Shown: positions 60,776 to 64,000 of the stretch, in pieces | How the letters are laid out: every line of letters begins with the position of its first letter | Numbering within the stretch: position 1 is the first letter of the stretch | Origin: CAZMOK01 sp964567785 | GTDB lineage: Bacteria > Bacteroidota > Bacteroidia > Bacteroidales > JAGOPY01 | Direction of reading: 5' to 3' | Assembly (NCBI GenBank): GCA_964567785.1 | Contig: CAZMOK010000010.1 | Span: forward strand, 1 to 64,000 | DNA length: 64,000 nt | Translations under genes and position numbers: made by a program | The notes under the pieces: model-generated | What the model saw: only the letters and a program-made list of their open reading frames with translations | Databases searched by the model: none | Told to the model about the DNA's origin: nothing

Positions 60776-61266
60776 TCATACAACTTCAAAAACTCATATG
60801 AATTTCCTGACCACTCAAGAAAACGCATCATATCCTCAAGGCTGATAACAAGGCTTGCTGTATTGACGTTAGGGTGAAAACTTATCTTATCTGCTTTCTT
60901 TAAGTTTTCGTCAATAAAAAGATGTACATGGTCCTCTTCATCATTGATCAGTCCGAAAAGCGATACCGAACCAGGCTCAAGGCCCAGGTATTTCTTCAGC
61001 CTTTTAGGGGATGCAAAAGTGAGCTTCCCCTGTTTCAACCGTTTTTCCAGGTCATGTATATCCAATGGATAGCGGTAATCGAGTATGACCAGGTAATGCC
61101 TGTTTCCCTTGTGATTTCTGAAAAAAATATTCTTGCAGTGCGCCGAATCGATATCTTTCCAGTATTTAAGTGCTTCCTCTATAGTGGGGCCGGGAGGATG
61201 CTCGTGATATTCGTAAGAAATATTCAGTTCATCAAGGATTTCGTAAAGTCTGGGATCACCGTTCAT
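60772..61266 (-). CDS. Prolyl-tRNA editing protein (ProXp-ala/YbaK-like)
   Basis: A 164-residue trans-editing deacylase that clears mischarged Ala-tRNA(Pro). MNGDPRLYEILDELNI, EYHEHPPGPTIEEALKYW and CKNIFFRNHKGNRHYLVILD are strongly conserved in the ProXp-ala group, with the catalytic Lys expected in the NHKGN segment. The frame extends to 61311, but that codon is GTG and lies upstream of a -7 element, so ATG at 61266 is chosen. Confidence 0.92.
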   Translation of the reverse strand: MNGDPRLYEILDELNISYEYHEHPPGPTIEEALKYWKDIDSAHCKNIFFRNHKGNRHYLVILDYRYPLDIHDLEKRLKQGKLTFASPKRLKKYLGLEPGSVSLFGLINDEEDHVHLFIDENLKKADKISFHPNVNTASLVISLEDMMRFLEWSGNSYEFLKLYD

Positions 61267-61286
61267 AATTAGAAAAGGCTTTGGCG

Positions 61287-61294
61287 CAAAGATA
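61287..61294 (-). promoter_or_regulatory. Probable -7 promoter element of the prolyl-tRNA editing gene
   Basis: Read on the minus strand it is TATCTTTG, matching TAnnTTTG and 20 bases before the ATG at 61266. A family A palindrome (61316-61327) covers the -33 zone. Confidence 0.55.
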
Positions 61295-61304
61295 GGATTT
61301 CTGT

Positions 61305-61407
61305 TTTTCACTGAGTGACTATAGTCAGTGGGTGAAATATTATGTTAAATGACTTACTGAGTGACTATAGTCACTGAGTGAAAAGGAAAAACATAATATT
61401 TGTTAAA
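61305..61407. repeat. Family A palindromic repeat, two units (A4)
   Basis: Two perfect TGACTATAGTCA cores (61316-61327 and 61362-61373), 46 bases apart, with CACTGAG/CTGAGTG arms. AATATTATGTTAAAT spacers show the opposite orientation to A1 and A2. The array lies between two divergent genes. Confidence 0.88.
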
Positions 61408-61552
61408 CGCACCATCTGAAATAACTAAAACCTGCTATATTAGATGTGGCTAAAAAAAACAGCGTATTGGTAAAACTGAAAACCAATCGTTTATCTCTCT
61501 GAATATCAATTAAAAAACTTATACTAATCAAATTAAAAACAGTAAAATAATC

Positions 61553-62302
61553 ATGAAAAGTATCGCTATCATTTTAACAAGTATTGTTATTTCACTTGCA
61601 GGATCCCTGCATGCGCAGGACCTTGATGAAATTCTTGCCAAGCATTACGAAGTAAACGGAATGGAAGAGCTTCAGAAGATCGAAGCAATAAAAATTACCG
61701 GAAAATCATTCCAGATGGGTATGGAAACGCCATTCACCAACATAATGATGAGGCCAGATAAATTCTACCTCGAAGTGCCTGTTCAGGGGCAATTAATGAA
61801 ACAAGCCTATGACGGGGAAACGGGATGGATGATCGCACCGTGGACCGGAAGTCTCGATCCTGTTGAACTTACAGGTGAACAACTCAGGGGATTGAAAATG
61901 CAGGCCGACATGGATGGTATGCTTTACAATTACGAGGAAAAAGGCTATAAAACCAAATTCGTCGGTACAGAGGATTTCGAAGGCTCAGAAGTGTACGTTA
62001 TCAGGCAGGAAAGCGAAGAGGGTGATGTTTACAAGCATTATATCGATGCTGACAGTTACGTCCTGATCAAGACCTTAAGTACTATGATAATGCAGGGGGC
62101 TGAAGTGGAATTTACGTCTTTTTACAGTGATTACAAGCCTGTTGACGGGATACTTATGGCCCACTCCATTGAAGTGGATATGGGTGAGCAGGGCCAGAGG
62201 AAAGTAAATATCGAAACTGTTGATTACGACCCTGAAGTTGACGAAAGTCTTTTCGAAAAACCTGCACCTATTGATGCAGCCCCAACCGAAGAAGGACAAT
62301 AA
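61553..62302 (+). CDS. LolA-like outer-membrane lipoprotein-sorting-related protein
   Basis: A 249-residue exported protein with signal peptide ending GSLHAQ. The half-barrel pattern (IKITGKSFQMGMETPFTNIM, KFYLEVPVQGQ, MKQAYDGETGWMIAPW) fits the LolA/LolB-like or DUF4292-type fold that holds lipid or lipoprotein. The C-terminus is acidic (FEKPAPIDAAPTEEGQ). It lies 28 bases upstream of a large exoprotein gene on the same strand, so the two are likely co-transcribed. Confidence 0.75.
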   Translation: MKSIAIILTSIVISLAGSLHAQDLDEILAKHYEVNGMEELQKIEAIKITGKSFQMGMETPFTNIMMRPDKFYLEVPVQGQLMKQAYDGETGWMIAPWTGSLDPVELTGEQLRGLKMQADMDGMLYNYEEKGYKTKFVGTEDFEGSEVYVIRQESEEGDVYKHYIDADSYVLIKTLSTMIMQGAEVEFTSFYSDYKPVDGILMAHSIEVDMGEQGQRKVNIETVDYDPEVDESLFEKPAPIDAAPTEEGQ

Positions 62303-62330
62303 AGTATTCCTTTTTAATTTTTAAAGAGCC

Positions 62331-64000
62331 ATGGCCAGAAAAGCCCTTTGTTTCGTCCTGCTGTTCTTTTTTGTTTTTAGCTGCCGGGAAGTTAATTCAC
62401 AAAAGAGAAGCCCTTTAAATAAATATACTTTCGGCGGATATGAAGCCCGCCATATAGGCCCTGCCACCATGAGCGGCAGGATCGCTGCCCTGGATGCGGT
62501 AAATAATGACCCCAGAATAATATACGTGGGAGCAGCATCCGGCGGGATATGGAAATCTGACAATGCAGGGACAACATTCGAACCTGTCTTCGATGATCAT
62601 ATTCAAAGTATCGGGGCCATTGCTGTAGACCAGGAACATCCTGACACAGTGTGGGCCGGGACAGGTGAGCCATGGACCCGAAATAGTGTATCGGTGGGAG
62701 ATGGCATATACAAGACAATTGACGGCGGTAATACCTGGAAAAACATGGGGTTGGAGGAAACCGAACGTATCGGAAGGATTGCCATTAATCCTGAAAATCC
62801 CGACATCGTTTTTGTTGCAGCCCTTGGACACCTCTGGGGCCCAAATGAAGAGAGAGGCGTCTTCAGAACAACCGACGGGGGTAAAACCTGGGAAAAAGTC
62901 CTTTATATTAACGAGAATACAGGCTGTAGCGATATCGCCCTGGATCCTGAAAATCCTGATATTATTTATGCCGGAATGTGGAACTTCCGGAGAAAGCCTC
63001 ATTTTTTCAGGTCCGGCGGAGAAGGAAGCGGGCTCTATGTAAGTCGCGACGGAGGTGAAAGCTGGGATAAGGCTGATATAGATATCGCCACTGGTATGCT
63101 TGGCAGGGTAGCAGTAGCAGTTTCACCTGCTAATCCTGATATAGTATGGGCGCTCATTGAATCGGAACAAACTGGTTTATACAGATCGGCAGACAAAGGA
63201 AAGACCTGGGAACTTATGAACGATGAACCTGTGGTTGGAGAAAGGCCTTTTTATTTTGCATACCTCGTAGCAGACCCAGTCGATACAAACAGGATCTACA
63301 AGCCCGGATTTACATTAAATGTTAGCGACGACCATGGTAAAACGTTCACAACACCTTTCATTAATGGAGGAAATATCCATGTCGACCTCCATGCAATGTA
63401 TATAAGCAATAATAATAACAATTTTATTTATGTTGGAACAGATGGAGGGCTTTACATATCACACGATCGAGGCAACACATGGAAGTTCTGCAGGAACCTT
63501 CCACTGTCACAGTTCTACAGGGTTACCATCGACCATAATAATAAATATAATGTTTACGGCGGATTGCAGGATAACGGCTCATGGTTTGGTCCGTCCGGAA
63601 GCGCAGGCGGCATAATCAACTGCGACTGGGAAAATATAGGATATGGTGATGGTTTCAATGTCCTGCGCGATAAAAAAGACCCCGATATCATTTACTGGCA
63701 ATACCAGGGTGGAAATATTAAAAGGCATTATATTGATACAAGAGAGTTCAAAGATATCAAGCCCTATACAGAGGAAGGCAATGAAGACTTGAGGTTCAAC
63801 TGGAACACACCTCTTGTTCAGGGAGCTTCAGGAGCCATGTATGTGGGATCGCAATTTTTACATCGATCCACCAATTTCGGGGATACCTGGGAAACTATTT
63901 CGCCGGACCTCACAACCAATGATCCTGATAAGCAAAACCAGGAAAACACTGGAGGACTGACAATCGATAATTCCACTGCTGAAAACCATTGTACTATTTA
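62331..64000 (+). CDS. VPS10/sortilin-like BNR-repeat exoprotein (partial, runs off the window)
   Basis: The first 556 residues of a secreted beta-propeller protein; the frame is still open at the window end. The N-terminal signal is lipoprotein-like (FFFVFSC). Asp-box/BNR repeats recur: GGIWKSDNAGTTFE, GIYKTIDGGNTWKN, GVFRTTDGGKTWEK, GLYVSRDGGESWDK, GLYRSADKGKTWEL, GLYISHDRGNTWKF. ARHIGPATMSGRIAAL at the start and GLQDNGSW match the Bacteroidota family annotated as VPS10-domain or glycosyl-hydrolase-like proteins of over 1000 residues. Enzymatic activity is not established for this family. Confidence 0.88.
   Translation, partial: MARKALCFVLLFFFVFSCREVNSQKRSPLNKYTFGGYEARHIGPATMSGRIAALDAVNNDPRIIYVGAASGGIWKSDNAGTTFEPVFDDHIQSIGAIAVDQEHPDTVWAGTGEPWTRNSVSVGDGIYKTIDGGNTWKNMGLEETERIGRIAINPENPDIVFVAALGHLWGPNEERGVFRTTDGGKTWEKVLYINENTGCSDIALDPENPDIIYAGMWNFRRKPHFFRSGGEGSGLYVSRDGGESWDKADIDIATGMLGRVAVAVSPANPDIVWALIESEQTGLYRSADKGKTWELMNDEPVVGERPFYFAYLVADPVDTNRIYKPGFTLNVSDDHGKTFTTPFINGGNIHVDLHAMYISNNNNNFIYVGTDGGLYISHDRGNTWKFCRNLPLSQFYRVTIDHNNKYNVYGGLQDNGSWFGPSGSAGGIINCDWENIGYGDGFNVLRDKKDPDIIYWQYQGGNIKRHYIDTREFKDIKPYTEEGNEDLRFNWNTPLVQGASGAMYVGSQFLHRSTNFGDTWETISPDLTTNDPDKQNQENTGGLTIDNSTAENHCTI

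Overview
The window looks like a chromosomal segment of a Bacteroidota bacterium, most like marine or saline Bacteroidales/Marinilabiliales. The evidence is several secreted proteins with type IX secretion (T9SS) C-terminal sorting domains, a SusC/SusD pair, promoters with the Bacteroidota -7 motif TAnnTTTG, almost no Shine-Dalgarno sites, a gingipain-like C25 protease, a proteorhodopsin-type pump and a cysteate synthase (sulfonolipid pathway). A run of exactly 100 N flanked by a 55-bp duplication shows that this is a scaffolded draft assembly. I recognised no rRNA, tRNA, CRISPR array or prophage.

Layout. 0-12.9 kb: secreted degradative proteins (a T9SS cargo protein, alpha-amylase, C25 protease, beta-lactamase-fold hydrolase) with a CNNM/CBS protein, a family 4 uracil-DNA glycosylase and a DUF481 outer-membrane protein. 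12.9-17 kb: a membrane AraC regulator divergent from a sulfatase/HAD phosphatase pair. 17.1-21.3 kb: a three-gene respiratory module of b6-type cytochrome b, Tat-exported Rieske protein and octaheme cytochrome c with TPRs. 21.9-22.4 kb: a truncated DUF559 gene inside inverted repeats. 22.4-32.8 kb: a probable cyanophycin-utilisation locus, made of a secreted two-domain cyanophycinase, a cytoplasmic isoaspartyl peptidase, SusC, SusD, a PKD/propeller lipoprotein and a small T9SS protein, ending at a terminator shared with a convergent lipoprotein cyanophycinase. Cysteate synthase and a secreted peptidylarginine-deiminase-like enzyme follow at 32.9-36.1 kb. 37.5-43.3 kb: the four-gene ligase-associated repair cassette (exonuclease, ATP-dependent ligase, Lhr-like helicase, PdeM). 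43.5-51.2 kb: SDR, TrmO, aromatic amino acid decarboxylase, UbiE/MenG, a second methyltransferase, NTF2-like protein, rhodopsin, PhzF and an epimerase-like protein. 51.4-64 kb: an Omp28-like T9SS protein, cytochrome bd (cydAB), a DUF169 protein, M3 peptidase, a REP-associated tyrosine transposase (RAYT), SDR, a lone receiver protein, prolyl-tRNA editing protein, a LolA-like protein and the start of a BNR/sortilin-type exoprotein.

How the genes fit together. The cyanophycin locus is predicted to cut multi-L-arginyl-poly-L-aspartate outside the cell, import beta-Asp-Arg through SusC/D and split it to Asp and Arg in the cytoplasm; the nearby arginine-deiminase-like exoenzyme may act on the same free-carboxylate arginines. 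UbiE/MenG makes the menaquinone used by both the cytochrome b/Rieske/multiheme module and cytochrome bd, and rhodopsin can add light-driven proton pumping.

The intergenic DNA is unusually structured. Family B is a 13-bp GRGACG-N-CGTCYC palindrome, usually in pairs, that flanks the RAYT gene and recurs at about 4.5, 5.7, 10.3 and 10.5 kb. Family A is a 26-bp palindrome centred on TGACTATAGTCA, in about 50-bp units, at 43.3, 46.3, 52.4 and 61.3 kb. Family D is a GTTTAGAGCYWAGAT-type element just after four stop codons. Family C is a short AGCCAATAGC-like element at two sites. The RAYT with family B, and the SusCD-linked cyanophycin locus, are the best candidates for undescribed systems.
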